From JADZFO01 sp964512635 (lineage in GTDB: Bacteria; 4484-113; JAFGCY01), in contig CAZEJB010000006.1 in assembly GCA_964512635.1 (NCBI GenBank), positions 65,965 to 129,964 on the forward strand: 64,000 bases of DNA, written 5' to 3'. Below are positions 9,649 through 18,204 of this stretch, in pieces; position 1 is the stretch's first letter; the number at the start of each line of letters is the position of its first letter. The position numbers and the translations under genes are program-made. The notes below the pieces were generated by a model. It was not told where the DNA came from and searched no databases. It saw nothing but the letters and a program-made list of their open reading frames with translations.

Positions 9649-9731
9649 GACCAGCACTGTTGTCAGTGGCTGACCACTGGACTCACCCCTGCTTTGCGAC
9701 AGCAGGTCAGAGCTGTGCGGCTGAAACTGTT

Positions 9732-10163
9732 TCAGACGGAAATGTGCTTCTTTTGCGCGAGCATTGAGTCCAGGCTCCACGGCCCTGCTCCAGCAGCACT
9801 GAAGTACAGAAAGATAAGGCAGAACAGGATCGCCGCCGTGCCGCCGTTGACCGTTGGCCAAAAGCTGCCTGGTGCGTGGAACTGGAAATAGGCCACGGCC
9901 ATCATGCCGGACAGGATGAAGGCCGTCGGACGCGTAAAGAGGCCAAGTACAAGCAGCGCGCCTCCCACCAGCTCCAGTATCCCACCGATGCCGACCTGCG
10001 ACATCAGTACCAGCGGCCCGGCCTCTGGCGGCATTGGAGCGGGGAAGGAGAAAAGCTTGGTAGTGCCGCTGAGCATGAAAATCGCTGCTGCGACGATGCG
10101 CAGCAGGCTGTGGAAGTAAGGCGCCCAGGAAGCCCAGGTGGAGGTGATGCTCTTGTTGCTCAT
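9732..10163 (-). CDS. DoxX family membrane protein
   Basis: This 143 aa protein has four predicted membrane helices and the DoxX pattern: an early SGTTKLF, then ILELVGGALLVLGLFTRPTA and a late helix pair. DoxX-like proteins are linked to quinone or thiol redox chemistry in the membrane, but the reaction is not established for this type. It is the last gene of the ArsR-headed operon and has a good ribosome site (AAGGAG) before its ATG. The 83 bases after its stop hold a weak hairpin (CAGTGG-CTGA-CCACTG at 9664-9679) towards the convergent protease gene. Confidence 0.88.
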   Translation of the reverse strand: MSNKSITSTWASWAPYFHSLLRIVAAAIFMLSGTTKLFSFPAPMPPEAGPLVLMSQVGIGGILELVGGALLVLGLFTRPTAFILSGMMAVAYFQFHAPGSFWPTVNGGTAAILFCLIFLYFSAAGAGPWSLDSMLAQKKHISV

Positions 10164-10240
10164 TGCTGCTCCTTGCTTATCAGCCGGATCATTTGTCAGA
10201 TACTACAACTGACGTGCTTTCTCAGGACCGCGTTCCGTAG

Positions 10241-10612
10241 TTAGTCCCTAACCCGATGCTGATAGAGTCCGAAAATGTTTCCGTACGGATCGCTGAAGCG
10301 GGCCAGAGGATATGGGCTGGAGAGATCCGGCTGGACAAGAACGCGGCCGCCCAGCGTCAAGACCTTCTCCACGCAGGCCTGAATGTCGAAGACCATGATG
10401 GAGACCAGGAGTCCAAGCTGGTCATGCGGTGGCCTGTCGGTGACCCACATTCCGCTTACCTCGCCGACTCCATCGTCAAATGCAGTGTGGCCATCGCTGT
10501 TTTCGCGTATCTGCCAGCCAAAGGCCGCAGAGTAGAAACCTGCTGAAGCCGCGATGTCCTCCGCCGGTATCTCCAGATAGCAGATTTTCCCGTTACCAAA
10601 TGTGGGCGCCAC
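10241..10612 (-). CDS. VOC (glyoxalase/bleomycin-resistance fold) family protein
   Basis: The 123 aa product starts with GTG behind AAGGAGCACAGA. It has the VOC beta-alpha-beta layout: GKICYLEIPAEDIAASAGFY at the start, SGMWVTDRP in the middle and a metal-site-like end (FSDPYGNIFGLYQH). VOC proteins bind a divalent metal and act on varied small molecules; the substrate here is unknown. It is the seventh gene of the ArsR operon. Confidence 0.9.
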   Translation of the reverse strand: MAPTFGNGKICYLEIPAEDIAASAGFYSAAFGWQIRENSDGHTAFDDGVGEVSGMWVTDRPPHDQLGLLVSIMVFDIQACVEKVLTLGGRVLVQPDLSSPYPLARFSDPYGNIFGLYQHRVRD

Positions 10613-10677
10613 TCTGTGCTCCTTGCTGCTCTATCCCGGCTTATTGATCACGGTCAATGATAGACGACTAAGCATGT

Positions 10678-11175
10678 CTACTGAAAGCTGCGACTGAGTC
10701 CGGCCAGATATTCACTGAGCCGCTGCAAGTGCTGGACTGCCCCTTCCACCGCGCCATACTTCTCCGCCACCTCGTTACGACCTTCGGCTGTCGGGAAGAC
10801 CGAGCGCTGGGTAAGGAGCGTGCCATCGCCATCCACTTCGAATACGATAGTGGCCTCGAACATCGGCTCCGCGTTTTCCTCATCCCAGCCGTTGAGATAG
10901 ACAATGCGGCTGGGCGGGTCGATCTCCTTGAAGACACTGCGGTTGGGATAATCACGTCCGTCGGGGCCATGCATAACATGGCGCCAGCGGCCACCTGGGC
11001 GAAAGTCAAACTCCAGAGTGGTTGTCGTGAAGCCGTTTGGCCCCCACCACTTTTCAAGGTGCTTCGGATCAGTGAAGACCGAGAAGACCAGGTCCCTCGG
11101 GGCATCAAAGTGCCGACTGACGACGATTGAGCGAGCGTCAAGCTCACTTGACTCGGACTGGAACTGCTCAGACAT
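10678..11175 (-). CDS. SRPBCC/AHSA1 domain protein (third copy in the operon)
   Basis: I start this gene at 11175, where GGAGCAAGCA precedes the ATG (product MSEQFQSESS...); a longer upstream reading would run into the preceding gene. The AHSA1 signature is clear: SRHFDAPRDLVFSVFTDP, WWGPNGFT, FRPGGRWRHVMHGPDG. Such domains form a hydrophobic pocket; members of ArsR operons bind unknown ligands. Its first 8 bases overlap the end of the upstream paralogue, which indicates coupled translation. Confidence 0.9.
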   Translation of the reverse strand: MSEQFQSESSELDARSIVVSRHFDAPRDLVFSVFTDPKHLEKWWGPNGFTTTTLEFDFRPGGRWRHVMHGPDGRDYPNRSVFKEIDPPSRIVYLNGWDEENAEPMFEATIVFEVDGDGTLLTQRSVFPTAEGRNEVAEKYGAVEGAVQHLQRLSEYLAGLSRSFQ

Positions 11176-11656
11176 TGCTTGCTCCTGTTTGGCTCTCGTT
11201 CTGGCTGGAAAGCAGGGCTTCCAGCCGGTCAAAGTTCTCCTCGTTTTTGTCCGGCACAAAGGCGCTGCAGCGGTCCCAGTCCGCCTGGTCCGCGAACTCC
11301 ATGCTGAAGCCAAGCAGCGTTCCATCTTCATGCTCATCAAAACTCGCGGTCACACGAAATGCATGCAAGGAGAGGTGGTCGTAGACAATCCGCTCTGGCC
11401 TGATGAATTCAGCGAAGCGGTTCTCATTGGGGTAATCCTGGCCGTCGGGTCCATGCATTGTGAAGCGCCAGATACCGCCTGCCCTAGGATCAAACTCATG
11501 AAAGGTGCTGCTGAAGCCCGTCGGCCCGAACCAGAGCGCAAGGCGGCTCGGATCAGTCCAGGCCTCCCAGACCTGCTCGCGGTTGAAGGGGACGATACGA
11601 CGGTTGCAAAAGACGCGCGCGGCGGCGTCCTGGATTGGTGGGATCCGGGTACTCAT
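11168..11656 (-). CDS. SRPBCC/AHSA1 domain protein (second copy)
   Basis: This 162 aa protein has a ribosome site GGAGGAGCAC before its ATG. It shares the pattern VFCNRRIVPFNREQVWEAW, LWFGPTGFSSTF, GGIWRFTMHGPDGQDYPNEN with its neighbours and is clearly paralogous to the gene that follows. The protein probably binds a hydrophobic ligand in the cytoplasm. It sits in the middle of the ArsR operon. Confidence 0.9.
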   Translation of the reverse strand: MSTRIPPIQDAAARVFCNRRIVPFNREQVWEAWTDPSRLALWFGPTGFSSTFHEFDPRAGGIWRFTMHGPDGQDYPNENRFAEFIRPERIVYDHLSLHAFRVTASFDEHEDGTLLGFSMEFADQADWDRCSAFVPDKNEENFDRLEALLSSQNESQTGASNV

Positions 11657-11698
11657 GTGCTCCTCCGGGTTGAGTGGAACTGGCGCGGCCGGCCAGGC

Positions 11699-12238
11699 CT
11701 ACTTGCGGCGCGTGTAGCGGGCAGTCATAAACTTGTACCAGGCGCCAGAAGCATCCTGGGTCATGGACTCCAGCAGGCGATGATCCTTGTCCACCAGCGT
11801 GATTATGTCGCGGTAGGCGGCTGTACTGCCGTCCCCTGACATGGAGGGACCCTGCGTATTCAGCGTCAGCACCTTTCGCTCGCTGTCGAGCTCGCCTTCG
11901 TAGACCCACATGCCACTCATCATCGAGCCAACCCAGCTGCCAACAAACTTGCCCTTCGTATTGTCATAGCCCAACGTAATGAGCATCTTCGCGGGCCCTC
12001 CGCCGGGCATCTCGCCGCTGCCTTCTCCGAGGATCCAAAGTTCCCCGAGGGCACGTACGCTCTCGCTGCCTGTGGACTTCATTGGTTCCTGGTCCTGGCC
12101 CATGCTGGCCTCGCCTTCCATATCCCACTCGCCGAGCAGCTGCATCAGCCATTCGTGGTTTTCGTTCTGCTGACCCAGCCGGCACATCTCGTCTTCCATG
12201 TTCACGGCGGCTGCGGTGGCGTTGTTTTCACTACTCAT
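11699..12238 (-). CDS. DUF1579 family protein
   Basis: The ribosome site AAGGAG ends 6 bases before the ATG at 12238, whereas an alternative ATG at 12244 directly abuts it, so 12238 is preferred (179 aa). The sequence carries the DUF1579 features LLGEWDMEGEA and ALGELWILGEG, then GYDNTKGKFVGSWV and TARYTRRK at the end. The family is probably lipocalin-like in fold but has no known reaction. It is co-transcribed with the ArsR/AHSA1 genes, its usual company in many bacteria. Confidence 0.88.
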   Translation of the reverse strand: MSSENNATAAAVNMEDEMCRLGQQNENHEWLMQLLGEWDMEGEASMGQDQEPMKSTGSESVRALGELWILGEGSGEMPGGGPAKMLITLGYDNTKGKFVGSWVGSMMSGMWVYEGELDSERKVLTLNTQGPSMSGDGSTAAYRDIITLVDKDHRLLESMTQDASGAWYKFMTARYTRRK

Positions 12239-12317
12239 GTCCATCTCCTTCTCATGTTGTTGCTTCTCTGCTAAGTGCGGTCCAGATATGGCGTCAGATT
12301 CCGCGTCTCTGGCAACT

Positions 12318-13082
12318 TTACCCGTAGGTCGGCTTTTGCGGCCAGCCCGGAGGCGAATCTTCAAACTCCTGCTGGCGGCCCCAGGGTGTGATGTCCAGCA
12401 GGCTGTAGGAATCCGTCATATTCTCCACGCCGCGGGCGTAAACCGAGTAAGTATGGAATACCTCACCATCCTTCTCAAAGAACACACTGAGGCCATGGCT
12501 TTCGCCCTTGATCGGGTTAAGTCCGCGGTGCGCTTCAGTCTCTTCAGGCGTACGGAAGTTGTAAGAAGGCTGCTTAATATCCTCATCAAGCGTGGCATAG
12601 AAGTCATAGTTGAAGTCGCTGCCGAAGGAGGAATACCATGGCCATTGCCAGCCTCGCTCAGCACGGTAATTCTCCAGCTTGGCGAGCGGCGCCCTCGAGA
12701 TCAGCACAAAACGCGTGTCCTTCTCACCGAGCAGCGACAGATCGCCCAGTGCATCCACAAAGCTCGTACACCCGGGACAACCCTTGTCCCAGGCTGGATC
12801 AAACATGAAGTGATACACAACCAGTTGACGCATGCCTTTGAACAGGTCGTGCAGGCTCTGCCTGCCCTCGGGACCCTCAAAGCTGTACTCCTTGTCCAGC
12901 CGCACCATCGGCAGGCGGCGGCGCTTTGCGTTGAGCCGGTCATAAGCCCTGGTGTGCGCCTTTTCTTCCTGCAGCAGTTCGCGGCGCTCCGCCAGCCACT
13001 CCTCGCGACTGGCGACCGGCGGATGGGCGATCTGCTCCACGCCCACCGCCTGATTCGCATCGTGCCCTTGTTCATTAGCCAT
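12318..13082 (-). CDS. DUF899 family thioredoxin-fold protein
   Basis: This 254 aa protein fits DUF899: an N-terminal RREELLQEEK-like helix (WLAERRELLQEEKAHTR), then VVYHFMFDPAWDKGCPGCTS, FVLISRAPLAKLENYR, WPWYSSFGSDFNYDF and VFHTYSVYARG. The CPGC motif lies where a thioredoxin active site would be, so a thiol redox role is plausible but unproven. A strong ribosome site (AAGGAGGCGGAAAA) precedes the ATG. It is the third gene of the ArsR operon. Confidence 0.93.
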   Translation of the reverse strand: MANEQGHDANQAVGVEQIAHPPVASREEWLAERRELLQEEKAHTRAYDRLNAKRRRLPMVRLDKEYSFEGPEGRQSLHDLFKGMRQLVVYHFMFDPAWDKGCPGCTSFVDALGDLSLLGEKDTRFVLISRAPLAKLENYRAERGWQWPWYSSFGSDFNYDFYATLDEDIKQPSYNFRTPEETEAHRGLNPIKGESHGLSVFFEKDGEVFHTYSVYARGVENMTDSYSLLDITPWGRQQEFEDSPPGWPQKPTYG

Positions 13083-13106
13083 TTTTCCGCCTCCTTAGAC
13101 TCGATG

Positions 13107-13610
13107 TTAGACCATACGCTTGAGCAGCGTTTCGAGATTATTCAGGCTCGAGTTCCAGCCCATATCGGCGCCGAGAGCCTTGGCCGCAGCCAGCGTAACC
13201 ATCGGCTGGTCAACCTTCACGTGCGTCCTGCCGCCCTCTTCCCTGAAGGTGATAGTCACATGGTTAACCGCGGGCCAGCCTTCCGGCAGGCCGATCTCAG
13301 ACGGCTGCAGCAGATTGCCCTCCGGGTCGCAGAAATAGTCCGTGCTGACGATCTTGCGCGGCGGGTCCAGTTCAAGGTATTCGCCGGCAAACCAGTGATC
13401 GCCCGCCGGACCGCGCATCACAGCTTTCATCTTGCCGCCGACCCGCAGATCGATTTCGCAAAATGGGATGCTGTAGCCCTCCGGGGCGATCCATTGTTTG
13501 AAGTGCTCAGGTTCTGTCCAGGCGCTAAAGACCAGTGCGGCTGGCGCATCGAATGTGCGCTCAAGAACAAAGTGCTCTGCGGGGCTTGCGCCCGTCGCCT
13601 CAGCAATCAT
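13107..13610 (-). CDS. SRPBCC/AHSA1 domain protein (first copy, next to ArsR)
   Basis: AAGGAGTTAGAA directly before the ATG at 13610 fixes the start (167 aa, MIAEATGASP...), so the longer upstream reading is not used. Diagnostic segments are LERTFDAPAALVFSAWTEP, WIAPEGYSIPFCEIDLRVGG and a C-terminal LGADMGWNSSLNNLETLL. ArsR-SRPBCC pairs are common; the SRPBCC protein is thought to bind or process the compound that the regulator senses. It follows arsR by 58 bases. Confidence 0.92.
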   Translation of the reverse strand: MIAEATGASPAEHFVLERTFDAPAALVFSAWTEPEHFKQWIAPEGYSIPFCEIDLRVGGKMKAVMRGPAGDHWFAGEYLELDPPRKIVSTDYFCDPEGNLLQPSEIGLPEGWPAVNHVTITFREEGGRTHVKVDQPMVTLAAAKALGADMGWNSSLNNLETLLKRMV

Positions 13611-13668
13611 TTCTAACTCCTTAGTGTTTGTGTTCCAGCCATGGTTATTGTCCATGGAGTCAGGACCG

Positions 13669-14016
13669 CTAGCCCGAATCACGCTCTTTCTCAATTCGCT
13701 GCAGCTCCTTGAGGTAGGCATCCAGACGGTCAAAGCTCTCGTCCCAGAAGCGGCGGTACTGCTCCAGCCACTCGTTGACGTCCTTGAGCGGTGTAGCGGC
13801 AATCCTGCAGGGACGCCACTGGGCCTCGCGGCCCCTGGTGATCAGCCCGGCCTTTTCCAGCACCTTCAGGTGCTTGGACACTGCCGGCTGGCTCATTGAA
13901 AAGGGCTCGGCCAGCTCGGTCACGGACGCCTCGCCGGAACTGAGCCGCGCCAGGATGGCCCGACGAGTCGGGTCGGCCAGTGCGGCGAAGGTCCTGCTCA
14001 GCGGGTCGGGCTGCAT
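13669..14016 (-). CDS. ArsR family winged-helix repressor
   Basis: This 115 aa protein has the ArsR layout: FAALADPTRRAILARLSSGE, then the recognition helix VTELAEPFSMSQPAVSKHLKVL and the wing GLITRGREAQWRPCRI. The metal-binding ELCVC box is absent, as in the ArsR branch that partners SRPBCC genes. It is the first of eight genes and is preceded by a consensus promoter overlapping dyads, so it very likely represses its own operon. The inducer is unknown. Confidence 0.94.
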   Translation of the reverse strand: MQPDPLSRTFAALADPTRRAILARLSSGEASVTELAEPFSMSQPAVSKHLKVLEKAGLITRGREAQWRPCRIAATPLKDVNEWLEQYRRFWDESFDRLDAYLKELQRIEKERDSG

Positions 14017-14024
14017 TTGGTTTA

Positions 14025-14038
14025 TAACCTCACGGTTA
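14025..14038. promoter_or_regulatory. Candidate ArsR operator TAACC-TCAC-GGTTA
   Basis: A perfect 5-bp inverted repeat lies between the -10 box and the arsR start, next to a second palindrome GTTAATTAAC (14035-14044). The position is right for autorepression. Binding itself is inferred. Confidence 0.5.
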
Positions 14039-14050
14039 ATTAACTATGTG

Positions 14051-14079
14051 GTTATACAGCTATTCTGCAGCTGTGTCAA
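14051..14079 (-). promoter_or_regulatory. Promoter of the arsR operon: TTGACA-17-TATAAC
   Basis: On the minus strand the -35 box TTGACA (14079-14074) and the -10 box TATAAC (14056-14051) are 17 bases apart, close to the sigma-70 consensus. The boxes read towards arsR and its seven followers. Confidence 0.8.
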
Positions 14080-14116
14080 GGAGTCCGTCGAAAATGTTCA
14101 ATCTGTGAGTTAGCCC

Positions 14117-14812
14117 TCAGTCTCTCAGGCGATAGCCAATACCGGCTTCGGTCGTCAGATGCCGTGGACGGGCCGGGTCTGCTTCCAGCTTATGGCGCAG
14201 CTGGCGCATGAAGATCCGCAGATAATGCGTCTCTCGAACGTAGGCCGCGCCCCAGACTTCGCGCAGGAGGAACTGATGGGTAAGTACTCGCCCGCTGTGC
14301 TTCAGCAGGGTGACAAAGAGCTTGTATTCCAGGGGGGTCAAATGCACTTCGCTTTCGCCGCGCCAGACCTGCCGGCGCACCAGATCGGCACGCAGATCGC
14401 CTGCGCGCAGCTCCTGTGCCTCAGGCTCATCCTGGCGGCGCTGTGAATGACGCAGGGCCACTCTTACCCTGGCGAGGAGTTCCTCGACGCCAAAGGGCTT
14501 GGTCAGGTAGTCGTCCGCCCCCAGATCAAGAGCCTTTACCTTGATTGACTCCTCTCCGCGCGCAGACAAGACAATCACCGGGGCGGAGCTCCAGTCGCGC
14601 AAGGTCTTAAGCACCTCAAGCCCGTCAAGATCTGGCAGGCCGAGATCCAGCAGGACGAGTTCCGGGCCGCGAGTGCTCGCCTCGCGCAGTGCCGACTCTC
14701 CATCTTCGGCCTCGATAACCATAAAGCCGCTGTGCTCGAGCGCGGGACGCAGGAAGCGGCGTATCTGCGTCTCGTCGTCCACCACCAGCACCTTGGCGCG
14801 CGGTTCAGTCAT
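14117..14812 (-). CDS. kdpE: KdpE, response regulator of the potassium operon
   Basis: I start at the ATG at 14812 (MTEPRAKVLVVDDE), which overlaps the end of kdpD by 8 bases. The receiver domain has the DDE acidic pocket and the phosphoacceptor Asp56 in LVLLDLGLPDLDG; the C-terminal half is an OmpR-type winged helix (VHLTPLEYKLFVTLLKHSG, then LLREVWG and HYLRIFMRQLRHKLE). When phosphorylated by KdpD it activates kdp transcription. As the last gene of the operon it is presumably autoregulated. The length of 231 aa is normal. Confidence 0.95.
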   Translation of the reverse strand: MTEPRAKVLVVDDETQIRRFLRPALEHSGFMVIEAEDGESALREASTRGPELVLLDLGLPDLDGLEVLKTLRDWSSAPVIVLSARGEESIKVKALDLGADDYLTKPFGVEELLARVRVALRHSQRRQDEPEAQELRAGDLRADLVRRQVWRGESEVHLTPLEYKLFVTLLKHSGRVLTHQFLLREVWGAAYVRETHYLRIFMRQLRHKLEADPARPRHLTTEAGIGYRLRD

Positions 14813-17552
14813 CGACAGCCCCATCATAGTCCCCTGCCCCGGCCTCGCCAATTACATCCGGCAGCTCTGTGCCGGCCATGCCCGCCGGAATGGTGAAGCT
14901 GAAGCTGCTGCCACCGCCGGGACGGGCCGCAGCGCTGATCGCGCCACCGTGGGCGTCAATGATCGCCTTGCAGATCGAAAGGCCCAGTCCACCGGTCCGC
15001 CCTGCCTTGGCGTCCGGCGTGGCATCAATCAGCCCAAAGGGCTGAAACAGCTCGGGGCTGGAGTAATCTGCCAGGCCTGTCCCTCGATCATGCACGGCTA
15101 CCTCAACTTCACCGCCACGAGCCCTGGCCTGCAGAATTATTTGTTCACCCTGGGCGGTATGCCTCACCGCATTGTCCAGCAGGTTGACCAGCACACGTTC
15201 AATCAGCACAGCATCGATCCGCACCAGCGGGAGGTCACCAGGCAGGTCAAGCTCGACCTTGCGGCCGCGACTGCTGAGCTCAAGTGCCGCCAGAGCCGAA
15301 CCGACCACCTCTTCCAGGGGCTGAAGCTCCAGCTTGATCTGCAGAGAACCATTTTCCAGGCGGGTCAGTTCCAGAATGTTGTCCAGCAGACGTGCCAGAC
15401 GCTGGGCTTCGGTCTTGATCCCGCCCAGCAGCTGCGGCGCTGCCTGCGACGCTTCGGCGGGCGGAAGACTCAGCAGTGTCTCCGCCGAGCCGGCGATGCC
15501 GGCAAGCGGGGTGCGAAGGTCATGGCTGATGCCGCTGAGCAGCGTGGCCCGCAGCCTTTCGCGCTCCGCCAACAGCAGCGACTGCTGCTCTGCATCGGCC
15601 TGTTGCTCGCGCTCCAGGGCCATGGCGATCAGCGAAGAATAGGCCTCCAACAGATGTCGCTGGTCCGGCGCGGCCAGGGTTGCCGCCTGGCCGGGCAGAG
15701 GCCTGACTGTCAGCACACCAAGCACCCCGCGTCCTGCGCCAAGCGGAAGATGCAGGGCCTCGGAACCCGGCAGTGTGCTGGTGCTAATTCCGGCACTGCG
15801 GCCATTTTCCAGCACCCACTGCATCACAGCGATCTCACTGCGCGCATGCTCAAAGCCGGCTTCATCCAGCCGGGGGGTCGCGGAGGCGAGAATTTCTTGG
15901 CGCAGCATTACAAGCGCACGCAGGGGCAGCTGTTCGCTCAGCCTCTGCTCCGCCAGTCGGCTCAGCGCTCCGGCTGAACTGGCCGAGGCCATTTCCCGGC
16001 TGAGCGCATAAAGACTGCTCGTGCGCCGCTCACGCAGTATTGACGCCTGGACCTGTTCGCGCAGACGGAAAGTCAGGGAGGCTATGATCAGACTGACCAG
16101 CAGCATGACAGCAAAGGTCAGCAGATACTCGATATCCTGCACGGCAAAGGTCAGATAGGGTTGCACAAAGCAGAAGTCGAAAGCGCCGACCGCGAGCACC
16201 GCGGCCAGCACTGCCGGACCGCGTCCGGTGCGCAGAGCGACGGCCACCACCGCCAGCAGGTAGAGCATGATCAGGTTGGCCGCCTGCAGGTGTGGATGCA
16301 GGAGCGCAGCCAGCCCGGTAGTCGCCGTTATGCTGGCAACAGCAATCAGGTAGTCGAGCCAGCGGCTGCGCCGCCGTCCAGTGTCCTGGCTGCCCGGCTC
16401 GGCCCTGGGACTAGGTCCCGCAGCGCGGACGACATAGACGTCGATATCGCCGCTAAGTCTGATCAGCGAGTCAACCAGCGAGCCGCGCAGCCGGTCCTGC
16501 CACTGGGGGTGTGTCGGCTTGCCAACCAGTATCTTTGAAGCGTTGCGCTGCCTGGCGTAGGCAACCAGCGTCTCGGCCACCCTGTCGCCAGACAGCGTGG
16601 CTGTCTCGGCGCCGAGGCTTTCCGCCAGCGCCAGTGTTTCGTCCAGTCGCTGACGGACACTAGGCGCGAGCTCCCCGCGGGCAGGGATTTCGACATACAC
16701 CGCTTCCCACTGCGCATGTGTCTCCGAGGCTAGCCGCTTGGCGGAGCGCACCAGGTCCGCGCTGAGCGGACCCGGGCCGATGCAGACGATGATTCTCTCG
16801 GCGGCAGGCCAGGTGGCCTGGGTCGCCAGCAGTGTGCGCTCGGCGCGCAGCTGGCCCTCAACCTGCAGGGCCGTCTTGCGCAGCGCCAGCTCGCGCAGAG
16901 CTGTCAGATTGGCCTTGGTGAAGAAGGACTCCAGCGCGCGCTCGGCCTGGGCTGGCATGTAGACCTTGCCATCCCGCAGTCTTTTCAACAGCTCGTCGGG
17001 CGAGGTGTCGACCAGTTCGACCTCGTCGGCCTGCTCGAGCACTACGTCCGGCACCTTTTCGCGCACGATGACGCCGGTAATCTGTGCGACCACATCGTTG
17101 AGGCTCTCAATATGCTGGACGTTGACGGTTGTGAAGACGTCGATTCCCGCCCCCAGCAGCTCCTGGACATCCTGCCAGCGTTTGCTGTGCCGACTGCCCG
17201 GGGCATTGCTGTGCGCCAGTTCGTCGATCAGGATCAGTCGCGGGTGGCGCTCCAGCGCGGCGTCGAGATCGAATTCACGCAGCAGCACGCCGCGGTGCTC
17301 AACTTCCCGAAGCGGCAGCCGGGGCAGGCCGGCCAGCATCGAGTCCGTGTCGCTGCGGCCATGCGTTTCAACGACACCAGCCACTACGTCCATTCCGCCG
17401 GCAAGCAGCAGCTTTGCCTCCTGCAGCATGGCATAGGTCTTGCCAACTCCGGCTGTCGCGCCGAAGAATACTTTCAGGCGGCCGCGCTCAGCGTGGTCAG
17501 TGGTCTCCACCGCCCTTAGCAGCGCATCCGGATCCGGCCTGGTGTCTGGCAT
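14805..17552 (-). CDS. kdpD: KdpD, membrane sensor histidine kinase for potassium limitation
   Basis: This 915 aa protein has the full KdpD architecture. The N-terminal KdpD domain carries the Walker A motif GATAGVGKT (residues 31-39) and the switch-like LIDELAHSNAPGSRH. A universal-stress-like domain (about 245-370) and four DUF4118 membrane helices (about 400-500) follow. Next come a GAF-like region, HisKA with the phosphoacceptor His677 in GISHDLRTPLAG, and HATPase_c (DNAVRHTAQGE, GLGLSICKAI). It senses low K+ or turgor and phosphorylates KdpE. It starts 4 bases after kdpC and lacks its own strong ribosome site. Confidence 0.96.
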   Translation of the reverse strand: MPDTRPDPDALLRAVETTDHAERGRLKVFFGATAGVGKTYAMLQEAKLLLAGGMDVVAGVVETHGRSDTDSMLAGLPRLPLREVEHRGVLLREFDLDAALERHPRLILIDELAHSNAPGSRHSKRWQDVQELLGAGIDVFTTVNVQHIESLNDVVAQITGVIVREKVPDVVLEQADEVELVDTSPDELLKRLRDGKVYMPAQAERALESFFTKANLTALRELALRKTALQVEGQLRAERTLLATQATWPAAERIIVCIGPGPLSADLVRSAKRLASETHAQWEAVYVEIPARGELAPSVRQRLDETLALAESLGAETATLSGDRVAETLVAYARQRNASKILVGKPTHPQWQDRLRGSLVDSLIRLSGDIDVYVVRAAGPSPRAEPGSQDTGRRRSRWLDYLIAVASITATTGLAALLHPHLQAANLIMLYLLAVVAVALRTGRGPAVLAAVLAVGAFDFCFVQPYLTFAVQDIEYLLTFAVMLLVSLIIASLTFRLREQVQASILRERRTSSLYALSREMASASSAGALSRLAEQRLSEQLPLRALVMLRQEILASATPRLDEAGFEHARSEIAVMQWVLENGRSAGISTSTLPGSEALHLPLGAGRGVLGVLTVRPLPGQAATLAAPDQRHLLEAYSSLIAMALEREQQADAEQQSLLLAERERLRATLLSGISHDLRTPLAGIAGSAETLLSLPPAEASQAAPQLLGGIKTEAQRLARLLDNILELTRLENGSLQIKLELQPLEEVVGSALAALELSSRGRKVELDLPGDLPLVRIDAVLIERVLVNLLDNAVRHTAQGEQIILQARARGGEVEVAVHDRGTGLADYSSPELFQPFGLIDATPDAKAGRTGGLGLSICKAIIDAHGGAISAAARPGGGSSFSFTIPAGMAGTELPDVIGEAGAGDYDGAVDD

Positions 17553-17556
17553 CTGC

Positions 17557-18180
17557 CTATTGTCCTACCGGCTGAGTACCCGCTGGCGAGGCCTGTTGAT
17601 CCAGCTCCAGGTTGAGCAGCAGAACATTCACCCGCGGTTCACCAAGCAGGCCCAGCAGCCTACCGCTGGTGTGCCGGCGCAGTAGCTCCCGGACCTGCTC
17701 CTCAGCCATCCCGCGCGCAGCTGCCACGCGGGACACCTGGTACTCTGCGGCGGCCAGGCTGATGTCCGGGTCAAGGCCTGAGCCCGAGGCAGTCAGCAAG
17801 TCGACAGGAATGATGTCTCCCGCCTCGGGATCAGCATCCCGCAGAGCCTGCGCCCGCGCTGTCGCGGCATCCTGCAGTGCGGGGTTGAGCGGGCCAAGGT
17901 TGGAGCCGCTGGAAGCGCACGCGTTGTAAGGTACCGGGCCGGTGGCGCTGAGGCGGCCCCAGAAATATCCCGGCGCGCTGAAGCTCTGGCCGACCAGCGC
18001 CGAGCCGGCGGCCGGGCTGCCAGCCGCCGCGGGTTTGCCGTCAGCGCCGACCAGGCTGCCGTTAGCCTGCCAGGGGAAGGCCGCCTGGGCGATGCCCCAG
18101 ACCAGCAGCGGATAGGCAATGCCCGTAACCACGGTCATGGTCAGCAGCATGATCAGCGCAGGTTTAAGTTGTTCACGCAT
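17557..18180 (-). CDS. kdpC: KdpC, potassium-transporting ATPase subunit C
   Basis: One N-terminal membrane helix (ALIMLLTMTVVTGIAYPLLVWG) is followed by the KdpC periplasmic domain: GQSFSAPGYFWGRLSAT, SSGSNLGPLNP, PVDLLTASGSGLDPDIS and RVNVLLLNLELD. KdpC assists high-affinity K+ binding in the KdpFABC complex. The length of 207 aa is slightly above the usual 190, owing to an insertion after residue 40. GGAGACAGAG precedes the ATG. Confidence 0.96.
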   Translation of the reverse strand: MREQLKPALIMLLTMTVVTGIAYPLLVWGIAQAAFPWQANGSLVGADGKPAAAGSPAAGSALVGQSFSAPGYFWGRLSATGPVPYNACASSGSNLGPLNPALQDAATARAQALRDADPEAGDIIPVDLLTASGSGLDPDISLAAAEYQVSRVAAARGMAEEQVRELLRRHTSGRLLGLLGEPRVNVLLLNLELDQQASPAGTQPVGQ

Positions 18181-18204
18181 CTCTGTCTCCTAAGTCTCTC
18201 TGGC

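Noticed and set aside
9664..9679. Hairpin CAGTGG-CTGA-CCACTG as terminator of the S8 protease gene
   Set aside because: The stem is short and no T-run follows, so I mention it only under the DoxX entry.
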